From Alphaproteobacteria bacterium (GTDB lineage Bacteria > Pseudomonadota > Alphaproteobacteria > Micropepsales > Micropepsaceae), in contig CANJBZ010000004.1 in the NCBI GenBank assembly GCA_947473475.1, forward strand, positions 62,001 through 126,000: 64,000 bases of DNA, read 5' to 3'. Positions 41,564-54,646 of the stretch are shown piece by piece. A program made the translations under genes and the position numbers. How positions within the stretch are numbered: the stretch's first letter is position 1; each line of letters starts with the position of its first letter. Under the pieces are notes generated by a model. The model searched no databases. It was not told the origin of the DNA and saw only the letters and a program-made list of their open reading frames with translations.

Positions 41564-42745
41564 CTATCCCGCAGTCGCTTCTGTCAGGCGGCCGCCGTGC
41601 CAGCGGGCGGCGAGCGCGAAGGACAGCAGACCCGCAACCACCGCCATTCCGGTCATGAGGAAAAAGATGTTGCTGCCCCATGCCGCGTATAGGCGTCCCG
41701 CCGGAAGCAAGGCGACGCTCGACGCCAAGCCGATGGAGACGGAGTAAAGGCTCTGCGCTGTCGCCGACAGACGCGGCGGCGTGGCGCGCAGGATAAAGTA
41801 CATCGCGCCGAGATGCGGCACGGCAAAGGTAAGTCCATGCAGCAATTGCGCGAACAGCAGCAGCGGCAGCGTTGGCGCGAACGCCATCAGCGTCCAGCGG
41901 ACGGCACAGGCCACAGCGCCGGCGAGCATTAATGTCACCGGATCGATGCGCCGCACCACGCGCCCGGAAAACACGAACAGCAGGATTTCGGCGAGCACAC
42001 CGATGGGCCAGATCAAGCCAATCAGCGCCGGACTCATTCCCGCGGTGCGCCACAGCAATCCCGCATAGGTGTAGTAGACGACATGCGAGCCCTGAATCAG
42101 GCTGCATACCGTTAGGAATGCCAGAAAGACCGGATGACCCAGAAGCTCGCGTGCTTCGGCAATTGTGGAACGAAAATGTAATCCGGACGAACCCGCCTTC
42201 CGTTTCGATTCTTCGGGAAGAAACAGGGTGGCGGCAAGTTGCCCCCCTGCGGCGATGGTGAGCCAGAGCCCGATCACACCCAAGCCGAACTGCGCGGCCG
42301 CGAGCCCGGAACAAACATTGCCGGCAACGAACGCGATGGACAACCACACGCGCATCCGCCCGTAGGGTGTTCCCGATTGTTCGGCCGCGCGCAACGTTGC
42401 GCTTTCCAGCAGCGGAGACGTCGCGGCCCACAGAACCAGCGCGGCAATGGCAGCAGCAACAACGGCGGTGGCGTCGTGCACGAAGGCAAGAATGGCAAAT
42501 GCGGCAAAGGCGGGAGCGAGAAAAGCGAGCATGACGGAGCGCCGGTCGCCGCGGGCATCGGCAACAATCCCCGCTATCGGCGCAATCATGATTCGCAGAA
42601 ACGTCGATGACGCCAGCAGCAGCCCGATGGTCGCGGCGCTAAGTCCGCGGCTTGCCAGGAACGGCGAGAAGAACGGCAGATAGGCCCCGCCGAGAAGCCC
42701 CGATGCGGCTTGGATAGCGGCAAGGCGTGTTGCAAGAACGCGCAT
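41564..42745 (-). CDS. MFS transporter (phenylpropionate/HcaT-like)
   Basis: 12 TM-like segments, AASGLLGGAYLPFFSPFLASRGLSAATIGLLLA, PVFLAFLTVCSLIQGSHVVYYTY. Confidence 0.85.
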   Translation of the reverse strand: MRVLATRLAAIQAASGLLGGAYLPFFSPFLASRGLSAATIGLLLASSTFLRIMIAPIAGIVADARGDRRSVMLAFLAPAFAAFAILAFVHDATAVVAAAIAALVLWAATSPLLESATLRAAEQSGTPYGRMRVWLSIAFVAGNVCSGLAAAQFGLGVIGLWLTIAAGGQLAATLFLPEESKRKAGSSGLHFRSTIAEARELLGHPVFLAFLTVCSLIQGSHVVYYTYAGLLWRTAGMSPALIGLIWPIGVLAEILLFVFSGRVVRRIDPVTLMLAGAVACAVRWTLMAFAPTLPLLLFAQLLHGLTFAVPHLGAMYFILRATPPRLSATAQSLYSVSIGLASSVALLPAGRLYAAWGSNIFFLMTGMAVVAGLLSFALAARWHGGRLTEATAG

Positions 42746-42787
42746 TCAGGCCGCCCTGCGCCCGGCTATCGCGAACATCCGGTGGCG

Positions 42788-43762
42788 TTAACTGGTGCGG
42801 CCGAATTTGGTAACAAATCGCCGGTCGATATGCGCTACCGGGAAATAAATCAGCACGTCGGTTGTGCCGAATTGCCGATCCACCACCGCGCCATCGCCGA
42901 TGAAACATCCCGCGCGCAAATAACCTTTTATCAGGGGCGGCAGCTTGCGCACCGCCTCCTTGGGATCGATCTCATCCTTCGCCATGAGATTCATCGGGAC
43001 GTACAGCTCGGGGCGCGCGCAAACGTGCAGACCCTCGGGCGCCTGATGAAAATGGTGCAGATAGGAGAGCGGCAATTTCAGCGCTTCGGGATCGGTACCC
43101 GGCAGCGAACCGCAGCCGAACATCACATCGATAGCGTAGCGGTTCAGGTAAACGACGATGCCCTTCCACAAAAGCTGCATCGTCGTGGACTTCGCGCGAT
43201 AGCTTTTCAGCACGCAAGAGCGGCCAAGCTCCAAATAGCGCGTGCCGGGCGGATTGCCTTTGAGCATCGGCGTCAAATCATATTCGGACGACGTGTAGTA
43301 CCCACCATGGCAGGCCGCCACTTCACCACGCAGCAAGCGATAGGTGCCCACCACCGCGGGCTCTCCATTGGCGTCTTGCACGCTGCGATCGACCACCAGC
43401 ATATGATCGCAGAATTCGTCGTAGCGATCGAAGTCGCGCCGCTCGTCGCGCATTTGCGGCGTCGGAATCGCCGACATCTCTTCATAGAAGACGCGATAAC
43501 GCAGCCGCTGGGCCGCTTCGATTTCAGCTTCTGTTTCGGCAATGCGAACTTCGAGGGATCCGAATGCAGAAAGAACCGGCCATGTGTGTTCGGCTGGAGC
43601 GGGAGCCGCCTGCTCGTGCGTCGTCACAAGCGCCTGCACGGTTTCCTGCGGCAGCGCCGCGGCGGCAACCGGTCGGCGTCCGAATTGCGGGCGGCGGCGC
43701 GCAAATCCCCACCTGCGGCCAACCATGCCAAAGCGAAATCTCACCCGACGTGCGGGACCCAT
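42788..43762 (-). CDS. OlsB-like GNAT N-acyltransferase (ornithine lipid type)
   Basis: EVRIAETEAEIEAAQRLRYRVFYEEM, DFDRYDEFCDHMLVVD, RYLELGRSCVLKSYRAKSTTMQLLWKGI; start uncertain, ORF extends to 43903. Confidence 0.82.
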   Translation of the reverse strand: MGPARRVRFRFGMVGRRWGFARRRPQFGRRPVAAAALPQETVQALVTTHEQAAPAPAEHTWPVLSAFGSLEVRIAETEAEIEAAQRLRYRVFYEEMSAIPTPQMRDERRDFDRYDEFCDHMLVVDRSVQDANGEPAVVGTYRLLRGEVAACHGGYYTSSEYDLTPMLKGNPPGTRYLELGRSCVLKSYRAKSTTMQLLWKGIVVYLNRYAIDVMFGCGSLPGTDPEALKLPLSYLHHFHQAPEGLHVCARPELYVPMNLMAKDEIDPKEAVRKLPPLIKGYLRAGCFIGDGAVVDRQFGTTDVLIYFPVAHIDRRFVTKFGRTS

Positions 43763-43941
43763 CGCAATCTCCAACAGGGTGAGGAAAATCGAAAGCTTGC
43801 CGCGCGGCTCGCGTGCAAATCGCCTTCGGAGTGTTTTCTTGTTTCCCCTACCACCCCTGACGAATGGTACTTTACCACGACGGCAAAAGACCAGCCCAGT
43901 CACTTTCCTGGTACGGCCTTAAAACCTTTTAACGTTGTTCC

Positions 43942-45294
43942 TTAGGTGAGCCGGGCAGCCCGGTCGCGTCTCCTATGGACCTGCGCAAGAAACAGGCAAA
44001 GGACCAACGCCGGCAAGCCGATAGCCGCCGAACCCACGAAGAAAAGAGCGTAGGCATCCATCAGGTTGCGCCCGGAACTCAGGGCATCCACGGTCTGGCC
44101 GGAAAAGCCTTTGAGTATTTTTCCGAGGTAGGAATAGGCCGAAGAGAGCAGGGCGTATTGAGTCGCGGTGTAGCCAAGGCTGGTGAGACTCGACATATAG
44201 GTCATCAGCGCCACCCCCGCGAAACTCAGGCCGAAACTGTCCACCGCCATCATGGCGGCAAAGATCGTCAGGTCCCCATGGGAATAGGCGATGGGGATGT
44301 AGGCCAGCACGGCAATCGCTTCGAGCAGAATGCCGGCGATAAGAGTGCGCATGTAGCCGAAGCGCGCGGCGCTGATGCCGCCCGCCGCAATGCCCAGAAG
44401 CGAGGCGCCCAAGCCGACGGAAGCGCGAATGCCGCCAACCGCATCCTTCGATAGGCCGGCATCGACATAGAAGGTGTTCGCCATGGGACCCGAAACATAG
44501 TTCGGGATTTGATACAGGCTGATGACGGCCAGCATCAGCAGCGCGAGCCATTTGTGGGTCTGGAAGAATGTTACGAACGGCCCGATGACGGCATCGCCGA
44601 AGCCGCGCACGGTCCACAGCGGCAGCTGCTTGTCCTTGGCGTGCATCGCCGCATCGGTCTGTTTAGGCTCTTCCGCGCTGAAGGTCGCGAATACGCCCAC
44701 GCCCATCAGCGCGGCCATGATGCCGTACGAAACACCCCACCCCAGATGGTTGGCGGAAACAAGAATAAGCGCGTCGGCCACAAGAAGGGCGGCGCGATAG
44801 CCGAGCGTGGCGACGGACGACAATAGACCCAGCTCATTGCCGTCGCGGGCGATTTCGATCCGCCAGGCGTCGATGACAATGTCCTGCGTCGAGGAGGCAA
44901 AGGCGGCAAGCAGCGCGCAGGCGGCAAGCGCCACAAGCCCGCCCTCCGGCCCGATCACCGCCATCCCCAAAAGGCCCAAGCCCACCGCGAATTGCGCCGC
45001 CATGATCCAGCCGCGCCGCCGGCCCAGCCGCCCGAACAAAGGTGCATCCACGCGGTCGACAATCGGCGCCCAAAAGGGCTTGAGCGAATAGGCAAGCCCG
45101 ACCCAGGAGAGAAAGCCGATGGTGGTCAGGCTAATGCCCGCATCGCGCAGCCAGTACGACAGCGTGTTGCCCACCAGCATGAACGGTAGCCCGGAGGAAA
45201 AGCCGAGCAACAGCATGGTCACGACTTTGGGCCGGAAATAAATTCGCCACGCGTCGAAGCGGCTGCCGGATGGAAGACTTGCAGAAATGCTCAT
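43942..45294 (-). CDS. AmpG family muropeptide MFS transporter
   Basis: LLGFSSGLPFMLVGNTLSYWLRDAGISLTTIGFLSWVGLAYSLKPFWAPIVDR. Confidence 0.9.
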   Translation of the reverse strand: MSISASLPSGSRFDAWRIYFRPKVVTMLLLGFSSGLPFMLVGNTLSYWLRDAGISLTTIGFLSWVGLAYSLKPFWAPIVDRVDAPLFGRLGRRRGWIMAAQFAVGLGLLGMAVIGPEGGLVALAACALLAAFASSTQDIVIDAWRIEIARDGNELGLLSSVATLGYRAALLVADALILVSANHLGWGVSYGIMAALMGVGVFATFSAEEPKQTDAAMHAKDKQLPLWTVRGFGDAVIGPFVTFFQTHKWLALLMLAVISLYQIPNYVSGPMANTFYVDAGLSKDAVGGIRASVGLGASLLGIAAGGISAARFGYMRTLIAGILLEAIAVLAYIPIAYSHGDLTIFAAMMAVDSFGLSFAGVALMTYMSSLTSLGYTATQYALLSSAYSYLGKILKGFSGQTVDALSSGRNLMDAYALFFVGSAAIGLPALVLCLFLAQVHRRRDRAARLT

Positions 45295-45358
45295 GGCCGA
45301 ATCTTAGACCGCCGAGGGCCCCTAATACAGAGCGGCGCTCCGCCCACTTAAACGTGCC

Positions 45359-45473
45359 ATGGCCCTGCTCGACAGGGCCATCCAGCTCGCGCGCGTCAGC
45401 GCGCGGATGAATCTACCCTTCGCGGCTCGACCGAATCTCCTTCCCACCTGGATGGCCCGCTGTGGCGGGCCAT
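45359..45473. repeat. Cluster of REP-like hairpins between ampG-like gene and mutS
   Basis: ATGGCCCTG-ctcga-CAGGGCCAT (45359-45381), GCGCGCgtcaGCGCGC, ATGGCCCGC-tgtg-GCGGGCCAT (45452-45473). Confidence 0.75.
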
Positions 45474-45501
45474 GACACCACGGGGTCGGGGCTGAGACCG
45501 A

Positions 45502-48246
45502 TCACTCTTTCAGAATCTGCTTGAGCGCATACACGAGTTCGAGTGCGGACTTCGGCGTCAGCGAATCCGGGTCGGCATCGCGGAGGGCTTTTTCCAGAGC
45601 GCTCTCTTTGGGCAGCGCCGCTTTGGGTTCGCGCAGGCGGTCGGCGAAGAGGGGTAGGTCGTCGATGCGCGCCAGCGGCTTGTGGCCTTCGCGGCCTTCT
45701 TCCAGTGCCCGCAGGATTTCACCTGCACGGCCGATCACCGCTGAGGGCAGACCGGCCAGTTTCGCGACTTGGATTCCATAAGAACGGTCCGCCGCGCCGG
45801 GCGCGACTTCGTGCAGGAAGACGACGTTGTCCTTCCATTCCTTCACCCGCATGGTCGCGCAGGCGACGTCGTCCAGCCTTTCGCAGAGCGAAACCAGCTC
45901 GTGGTAGTGCGTCGCGAACAAAGCGCGCGATTTGTTGACGCCGTTCAGGTGTTCGACAACCGCCCAGGCGATGGCAAGGCCATCAAACGTCGCTGTGCCG
46001 CGTCCGATTTCATCCAGAATGACGAAAGAGCGCTCGCCCGCTTGATTGATGATGGCTGCGGTTTCCACCATCTCCACCATGAAGGTCGAACGGCCGCGCG
46101 CCAAATCGTCGGCGGCGCCGACACGGCTGAATAAACGATCGACGACGCCGATATGCGCGGACTCCGCCGGCACGTAGGAGCCCATCTGGGCAAGAATGGC
46201 GATGAGCGCGTTCTGGCGCAGAAAGGTCGATTTACCGGCCATGTTCGGTCCGGTGACCAGCCACAGCCGTCCAGGACCGCCATCGGCGCTCGCCGACGAC
46301 AGGTCGCAGCCATTGGCGGTGAACGGCCCTTTGGCTTCTGCGAGCAGCGCCGCCTCGACGACCGGGTGACGGCCGCGCACAATGCGAAACGTCAAAGAGG
46401 TGTCGATCTCAGGCTTGGCAAAGCGCTTCGTCTGCGCCAGCTCCGCCAGGGCACACGCGACGTCGATCAGCGCCAGCGAGTCCGCAATCCGCGCCAAAGC
46501 CGTTGCCGACGCGCGCACCGCTTCGCATAGCGATTCGAACAGCTCCAATTCGATGGCGAGCGCGGTTTCACCAGCCTGCGCGATCTTCATCGCCAGCCCG
46601 GCCAATTCGTCGGAGGAAAACCGCACCGCGGACGCAACGGTCTGCCGATGGCGGAACTGCCCGCCATTGCCCGTCACCATTTTATCCGCATGCGTGGCGG
46701 TGACTTCGATGAAATAGCCGAGCACCGCATTGTGCTTGATCTTCAGCGAGGCGATGCCGGTTTCACCGCGATAGCGCGATTCCAGTGCCGCGATCACGCG
46801 CCGCGATTCATCGCGCAGACTGCGCGCTTCTTCGAGCGCCGCATGGGCGCCCGCCAGAACGAAACCGCCATCGCGAGCGAAGAAGGGGGGCTCGGCAATC
46901 AGCACTTGTTCGAGCCGGTCCGACAGTGGCGTTACTTCCCCGAGCGCCTCGGCCAAATCGTTTTGCGCGGTCAGCAGCTCGCCGGGCGCGGGCTGCATCA
47001 ACTCATCCAGCTCACCCACCAAGCGGCGCAAAGCGCGCGCGGCCTTCAGCCCGTCGCGAATCGCGCCAAGATCGCGCGGACCGCCGCGTTGCACACCGAT
47101 GCGGGCTGCCGCGCGGGCGATATCGGGCGCAGCCTTTAACGCCGCTCGCATCGCCTCGCGCAATTGCGGCTTCACCAGGAAAAAGCCGACGGCATCGAGC
47201 CGTTGCGCGATCAGCCGCGGATCGGTCAGCGGCGCGGTCAGCCGCTGATGCAGCAGCCGCGCCCCGGCCGCCGTGACGGTTTGATCGATGACAGAAAGCA
47301 GACTTCCACGCCGCTCGCCGGACAGCGTCTCGGTCAGCTCGAGATTACGCCGGGTCGCCGCGTCGATGGCCATGCGCCCCGTCTCGGCATCGCGGGCGAG
47401 CGGCTTGAGACTGACGCGCTTGCCCTTTTGCGTCAGGTCGAGATAGCCGACCAGTGCGCCCGCCGCCGACAATTCCGCGCGCGAGAACGATCCGAACCCG
47501 TCCAGCACGGATACGCCGTACAGGTTCTTCAGCAGCCTTTCGCCGGTCGCCGAATCGAACGTGCCGGACGGCCTGGGCGTCAGCCGGGGCCCAAATTCCT
47601 TCAACACCTGGGCAACGCTCTCATCGGCAAGCAACCCGTCGGGGACCAGAAGTTCGCGCGGCGACAGACGGGCCAGAGCCTGGGCCAATTCGCCCGCCGT
47701 CAGCGGCTCGACGGCAAAGTCCCCCGTCGAAATGTCGGCGGAGGCCAGCGCCAACTCGCCGCCCGCGCGGCCAAGCGCCGCCAACAGGGAAGGCGCCCGC
47801 GCATCGAGCAGCGAATCCTCGGTCAATGTGCCGGGCGTGACCAGCCGGATGACTTCGCGCCGCACGGGCGCCTTGGGCCCGCGCTTCCTGGCCAGTGCCG
47901 GATCTTCCATCTGCTCGCAGACGGCAACCCGAAACCCCTTGCGTATCAGCTTTTCCAGATAGGCTTCCGCCGCATGCACCGGCACGCCGCACATGGGGAT
48001 GTCTTCGCCCAGATGCTTGCCGCGCTTGGTCAGCGCGATGTCGAGGGCGGCCGCCGCCTTGGCCGCGTCCTCGAAGAACAGCTCGTAGAAATCCCCCATC
48101 CGGTAGAACAGGAGGTAATCCTGGTGGGACGCCTTGATCTCCAGAAACTGCGCCATCATGGGCGTCGCGGAGTCGAGCCCGAGAATTTCGCGCCCGTCAG
48201 GGGCGCGGTCTACATCGTCTCGTTCGGGCGCAAAGGTTTCGGCCAT
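45502..48246 (-). CDS. mutS: DNA mismatch repair protein MutS
   Basis: [74 protein letters not shown]. Confidence 0.98.
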   Translation of the reverse strand: MAETFAPERDDVDRAPDGREILGLDSATPMMAQFLEIKASHQDYLLFYRMGDFYELFFEDAAKAAAALDIALTKRGKHLGEDIPMCGVPVHAAEAYLEKLIRKGFRVAVCEQMEDPALARKRGPKAPVRREVIRLVTPGTLTEDSLLDARAPSLLAALGRAGGELALASADISTGDFAVEPLTAGELAQALARLSPRELLVPDGLLADESVAQVLKEFGPRLTPRPSGTFDSATGERLLKNLYGVSVLDGFGSFSRAELSAAGALVGYLDLTQKGKRVSLKPLARDAETGRMAIDAATRRNLELTETLSGERRGSLLSVIDQTVTAAGARLLHQRLTAPLTDPRLIAQRLDAVGFFLVKPQLREAMRAALKAAPDIARAAARIGVQRGGPRDLGAIRDGLKAARALRRLVGELDELMQPAPGELLTAQNDLAEALGEVTPLSDRLEQVLIAEPPFFARDGGFVLAGAHAALEEARSLRDESRRVIAALESRYRGETGIASLKIKHNAVLGYFIEVTATHADKMVTGNGGQFRHRQTVASAVRFSSDELAGLAMKIAQAGETALAIELELFESLCEAVRASATALARIADSLALIDVACALAELAQTKRFAKPEIDTSLTFRIVRGRHPVVEAALLAEAKGPFTANGCDLSSASADGGPGRLWLVTGPNMAGKSTFLRQNALIAILAQMGSYVPAESAHIGVVDRLFSRVGAADDLARGRSTFMVEMVETAAIINQAGERSFVILDEIGRGTATFDGLAIAWAVVEHLNGVNKSRALFATHYHELVSLCERLDDVACATMRVKEWKDNVVFLHEVAPGAADRSYGIQVAKLAGLPSAVIGRAGEILRALEEGREGHKPLARIDDLPLFADRLREPKAALPKESALEKALRDADPDSLTPKSALELVYALKQILKE

Positions 48247-48381
48247 GGAGCGACCCTACCAGATCGGCTTGAAGCAGGGGCAGATGAGGGGGTATGCGTT
48301 CCTTGACTTGTCCCCATCTTCGCCTTGCCACATTGAACCCGATGGCCATCCGGCCCAATTTAAAAAAACATAGGGAGAATC

Positions 48382-49665
48382 ATGGCTGACCGTCCGTCCT
48401 TCACAGCCCAGGAAGCCCTCGATTTCCACGCGGGTGACAAACCGGGGAAACTTGAGATCCGCGCCACCAAGCCAATGGCGACACAACGGGACCTGTCGCT
48501 GGCCTATTCTCCGGGCGTCGCGGTGCCCTGCCTGGCAATCGCCGCAAACCCCGATGATGCCTATCTCTATACGACCCGCGCGAACCGGGTGGCGGTGATC
48601 TCCAACGGGACGGCCGTCCTGGGCCTCGGCGACCTTGGCGCGCTGGCCTCCAAGCCGGTGATGGAAGGCAAGGCGGTGCTGTTCAAGCGCTTTGCCGATA
48701 TCGACGCCATCGATCTGGAAGTCGACACGACCGATGTCGAAGCCTTCATCGGCGCGGTCCGCTATCTCGGGCCTACCTTTGGCGGGATCAATCTGGAAGA
48801 CATCAAAGCCCCCGACTGCTTCATCATCGAGCAGCGGTTGCGCGCATTGATGGACATTCCGGTCTTCCACGACGACCAGCACGGCACGGCCATCATCACC
48901 GCGGCCGGTTTCATCAACGCGCTGCAGCTCACGGGGCGGAAGATCGAGACCACGAAAGTGGTGGTCAACGGCGCGGGCGCGGCTGGCATCGCCTGTCTGG
49001 ACTTGCTGGTCGGCATGGGACTGATGCGGAGCAATGTCATTCTTTGCGACACCAAGGGCGTCATCCATGCCGGTCGCACGGAGGGCATGAATCAATGGAA
49101 AATGCCTTACGCCGCCGAGACGAACGCCCGCTCGCTGGCCGATGCATTGCAAGGCGCCGACGTGTTTATCGGGCTTTCCGCCAAGGGCGCGGTGACCCAG
49201 GAAATGGTCAAAGCGATGGCCAAAGATCCCATCATTTTCGCCATGGCCAATCCCGACCCGGAAATCACGCCCGAAGAAGTACACGCTGTTCGCGACGATG
49301 CGATCATCGCAACGGGGCGGTCGGACTATCCGAACCAGATCAACAATGTGCTGGGCTTTCCCTACATTTTCCGCGGCGCGCTCGATGTCGCGGCAACGAC
49401 CATCAACGAAGAGATGAAGATCGCCGCGGCGCACGCGCTGGCCGAGCTCGCGCGCGAAGCCGTGCCCGATGAGGTCGCCGCCGCCTATCGCGGCGCGCGC
49501 TATGTGTATGGGCGCGATTATCTCATTCCCGTGCCGTTCGATCCCCGGCTGATCTCGCGTGTGTCATCCGCCGTTGCCGAAGCGGCCATGCACAGCGGGG
49601 TCGCCCGCCGCCCGATTGCAGACATGGATGCGTACCGCAAACGTCTGGACGCACGGCTGGGATAG
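48382..49665 (+). CDS. NAD(P)-dependent malic enzyme, malic-enzyme domain only
   Basis: [71 protein letters not shown]; ends at ARLG with no phosphotransacetylase domain. Confidence 0.93.
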   Translation: MADRPSFTAQEALDFHAGDKPGKLEIRATKPMATQRDLSLAYSPGVAVPCLAIAANPDDAYLYTTRANRVAVISNGTAVLGLGDLGALASKPVMEGKAVLFKRFADIDAIDLEVDTTDVEAFIGAVRYLGPTFGGINLEDIKAPDCFIIEQRLRALMDIPVFHDDQHGTAIITAAGFINALQLTGRKIETTKVVVNGAGAAGIACLDLLVGMGLMRSNVILCDTKGVIHAGRTEGMNQWKMPYAAETNARSLADALQGADVFIGLSAKGAVTQEMVKAMAKDPIIFAMANPDPEITPEEVHAVRDDAIIATGRSDYPNQINNVLGFPYIFRGALDVAATTINEEMKIAAAHALAELAREAVPDEVAAAYRGARYVYGRDYLIPVPFDPRLISRVSSAVAEAAMHSGVARRPIADMDAYRKRLDARLG

Positions 49666-49671
49666 GCCGCA

Positions 49672-50859
49672 ATGCGAGCGCTGCACCTCCTGTCCCTCGC
49701 CTGCAGCGCCGCAATTTTGTGCGGACCCGCCTGGGCACAGCCCGCTGCGCCCGATCCCGTGGCGGCGCTGGTCAAGCGGCTCGACCTGACGCGGTATATG
49801 GCGACGATCAAAAGCCTGACGCTGTTTGGCGACCGGCGTCAGGGGACGGATCGTAACCGCGCCGCGCTCGATTGGATCGAGGGCCAACTGAAGAGTTACG
49901 GCTGCGCGGCGGAGCGGTTCCCGTACCAATATCCCCCGCCAGCGGGAGCGCCGGTTCCGGTACGCGCCACCGCGCCAACTTCCGAGATTTCCGTGGGCGG
50001 CGGACGGCGGCGCGGCGTGCGCGTGGCGACCGGCGTGAACGACGATCCCGAGGCACAACCCGATCTGACGCTCCGGCGCTTGAACAACCAGCCCTCCGCA
50101 CCGGGGCCGCGCGAAGAAATCTACTGCACCAAAATCGGCGCTGAGCGTCCCGGCGAGATGTACATCGTCAGCGCCCATATGGACGGCATCGGTTGGGGCG
50201 AAGCGGCCAATGACGATGGCTCCGGCACTGCGCTGGTGATGGAGCTGGCGCGCATTCTCAGCAGCCCCGATGTGCGCACCATCAGGTCCATTCGCTTTAT
50301 TCTCTGGAACAATGAAGAGACGGGCCTGAACGGCGCCCGCGCCTATGTTCAGGCCCGCAGCGCCCTCCAAGGCAAAGAAACCCCGGCAGGGTCAGGCAGA
50401 TTTCCCGAACCGAAATGGCTCGGCATGATCCAGCACGACATGCTGCTGTTCGACCACGGCATGCCGCGCCCCGACGGGACGCTGGCCAAGGAGCAGCGGC
50501 CGGAAGCCGATATCAATGTCGAGTATCAGGAGAGCTCCAAACTTGCCGGACCATCTCAGGCGCTGGCCTGGGAATTGGAGCGGGCCAACGAAGCCTACGC
50601 GGTCACCTATCCCGTGACGGTCGGTTCGCACATGACCAACACGGACTCGACGCCATTTCAGGATTTTGCCCCTTCGATCAGCGTGCGCGAGAACGAGCGC
50701 GGCACACAGGTCGGCAATGGCTGGGACCCGCATTGGCACCAGCCGACCGACATCTACGCCAACTTCACCGACAAGGATTTCCAGCTCGGCCTGAACGCCG
50801 CCCAAACCACCTTGGCCGCCGTCGCGCGCCTTTCCGGCGCCACGCTGGCGGGCAAATAA
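49672..50859 (+). CDS. M28 family zinc metallopeptidase
   Basis: Signal peptide; IVSAHMDGIGWGEAANDDGSGTALVMELARIL, FILWNNEETGLNGARAYV, SDSTPF-type C-terminal motif. Confidence 0.9.
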   Translation: MRALHLLSLACSAAILCGPAWAQPAAPDPVAALVKRLDLTRYMATIKSLTLFGDRRQGTDRNRAALDWIEGQLKSYGCAAERFPYQYPPPAGAPVPVRATAPTSEISVGGGRRRGVRVATGVNDDPEAQPDLTLRRLNNQPSAPGPREEIYCTKIGAERPGEMYIVSAHMDGIGWGEAANDDGSGTALVMELARILSSPDVRTIRSIRFILWNNEETGLNGARAYVQARSALQGKETPAGSGRFPEPKWLGMIQHDMLLFDHGMPRPDGTLAKEQRPEADINVEYQESSKLAGPSQALAWELERANEAYAVTYPVTVGSHMTNTDSTPFQDFAPSISVRENERGTQVGNGWDPHWHQPTDIYANFTDKDFQLGLNAAQTTLAAVARLSGATLAGK

Positions 50860-50959
50860 AGAACGCCATCGGCGAAAAATACAGCCGCCGATTTAGCCTC
50901 TTCTTAGGTTGTGCTATAGAAACTGCGGGTGCGGCAATGGTCGCCAGTGGGAGAACTTC

Positions 50960-51205
50960 ATGAGCAAAATCGTCATTCTTGCGTCCGCGGCTTTGGCCCT
51001 TTGCGCCTGCGCGACGAGCGAACAAACCCGCCAAGTCGCCTCGGCCAATTGTCAGGCGGTCGGCATCACGCAGAGGGACCCACAGTTCGAGACCTGCATG
51101 AAGTCGTTTTCGTATCAGCACATCGAGGCGGATCTGAGCCAGAACTATCACAACTCCATCCGGGCCGTTCAGGACCGCAAGCTCGGACACAACGATCTTT
51201 ATTAA
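50960..51205 (+). CDS. Small lipoprotein of unknown function
   Basis: Lipobox LALCACATSEQ; 81 aa. Confidence 0.65.
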   Translation: MSKIVILASAALALCACATSEQTRQVASANCQAVGITQRDPQFETCMKSFSYQHIEADLSQNYHNSIRAVQDRKLGHNDLY

Positions 51206-51330
51206 ATCATTTCTAAACTGGCGTGCCTGCCGCCGCGTTTGGCCGCAGGCGATGGGGCGATTGGCCGGCAAGACGCTGTTTTCGTGACCAAAGCGGCGAA
51301 AAAACCGCATCTGGAACCTTGTTCACGCGG

Positions 51331-51359
51331 TTGCGGCCTTCTACCCCCCTTCCTATATA
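51331..51359 (+). promoter_or_regulatory. Putative dnaK promoter
   Basis: TTGCGG-N17-TATATA; -10 region CCTATAT resembles the alphaproteobacterial heat-shock sigma consensus. Confidence 0.35.
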
Positions 51360-51461
51360 CGCCCTGAACGCCTTTCGTTTTGGCTTTGCATCGAAGGGGG
51401 TGGATCAGCGGCCGCTTCCGTTTGAAGGGCCCACATATCCATCCGCCGTCAGGAGGTTTTT

Positions 51462-53390
<1,929 letters not shown>

Positions 53391-53510
53391 GTCTGCTCAA
53401 TAGCGATAGCAACGTTGGAAGCCGGGTGATGCGATCATGAAGTGTTTTCTGATTTGCAGAATCCGGCTTTCGGCTTTTAAGGTCAGCGATACCGCTGGGG
53501 GGCGGAGCGT

Positions 53511-54638
53511 ATGAAGCGGTGTTATTACGAGGTGCTCGGCGCCCAGAAGACCGCTTCGGCGGCGGAGTTGAAGGCGGGCTATCGCAAGCTGGCGATGGAA
53601 TTGCATCCCGACCGGAATCCCGGTGACGCGACGGCCGAGGTCAAATTCAAAGAACTCAACGAAGCCTATGAAGTCCTGAAGGACGACCAGAAGCGCGGCG
53701 CCTATGACCGCTTCGGCCACGCCGCGTTCGAGAATGGCGGCATGGGCCGCGGCGCACCCAGTTCCGGTTTCGGCGCTTCGTTCACCGATGTGTTCGACGA
53801 TTTGTTCGGCGAATTCATGGGCGGCAAAGGCGGCCGGGGCCAGCGGTCAAACCGCGGCAACGATCTGCGCTACGATATGGAAATCGCGCTCGAAGACGCC
53901 TATCGCGGCAAGCCGGCGCAAATCCGCGTTCCCACGGCTGTGGCCTGCGAAGAATGCGAAGGCTCCGGCGCGCAAGCCGGTACAAAGCCTGAGACCTGCG
54001 GCACCTGCAACGGCCACGGCAAAGTGCGCGCGACCCAAGGCTTCTTCACCATCGAACGCACCTGCCCCAAATGCCGGGGACAGGGACGCGTCGTGCGCAA
54101 TCCGTGCAAGGCGTGCAGCGGCGCCGGACAAACTCAGAAAGAACGCACGCTGTCGGTCGACATTCCGCCAGGCGTCGAAGAGGGCACGCGCATCCGTTTG
54201 TCGGGCGAAGGCCAGGCCGGATTGAATGGCGGTCCGCCGGGCGATTTGTATATTTTCCTGTCCGTCAAACAGCACCCGATGTTTCAGCGCGACAGCAACG
54301 ATCTCTATTGCCGCGTGCCGATTTCGTTCACGACGGCGGCGCTCGGCGGCGAAATCGAAGTGCCGACGCTGGCCGGAAACGGCACGCGCATCAGCATCCC
54401 CGAAGGCACACAGGCCGGGCATCAATTCCGTCTGCGCGGCAAAGGCATGCCGGGACTGAAGTCACGCAATTTCGGCGATCTGTTCGTCGAAGTGCGCGTG
54501 GAGACGCCGGTGCGTTTGACCAAAAAGCAAAAAGAATTGCTGCGCGCCTTCGAAGCCGAAGCCCCCGCAGGCAGCAATCCGGATTCGGAAAGCTTCTTCG
54601 CCAAAATGAAAGATTTCCTGGCCGGCGCCGCGGAGTAA
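53511..54638 (+). CDS. dnaJ: Molecular chaperone DnaJ
   Basis: J-domain with HPD ([28 protein letters not shown]), four CxxCxGxG-type repeats. Confidence 0.98.
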   Translation: MKRCYYEVLGAQKTASAAELKAGYRKLAMELHPDRNPGDATAEVKFKELNEAYEVLKDDQKRGAYDRFGHAAFENGGMGRGAPSSGFGASFTDVFDDLFGEFMGGKGGRGQRSNRGNDLRYDMEIALEDAYRGKPAQIRVPTAVACEECEGSGAQAGTKPETCGTCNGHGKVRATQGFFTIERTCPKCRGQGRVVRNPCKACSGAGQTQKERTLSVDIPPGVEEGTRIRLSGEGQAGLNGGPPGDLYIFLSVKQHPMFQRDSNDLYCRVPISFTTAALGGEIEVPTLAGNGTRISIPEGTQAGHQFRLRGKGMPGLKSRNFGDLFVEVRVETPVRLTKKQKELLRAFEAEAPAGSNPDSESFFAKMKDFLAGAAE

Positions 54639-54646
54639 CGCTGGCG

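Noticed and set aside
42710-43945. 411-aa plus-strand ORF opposite the OlsB-like gene
   Set aside because: The opposite strand has a clear acyltransferase; this frame has no motifs.
47164-48306. 380-aa plus-strand ORF opposite mutS
   Set aside because: Antisense shadow of mutS.
48256-49434. 392-aa minus-strand ORF opposite malic enzyme
   Set aside because: Antisense shadow of a clear malic enzyme gene.
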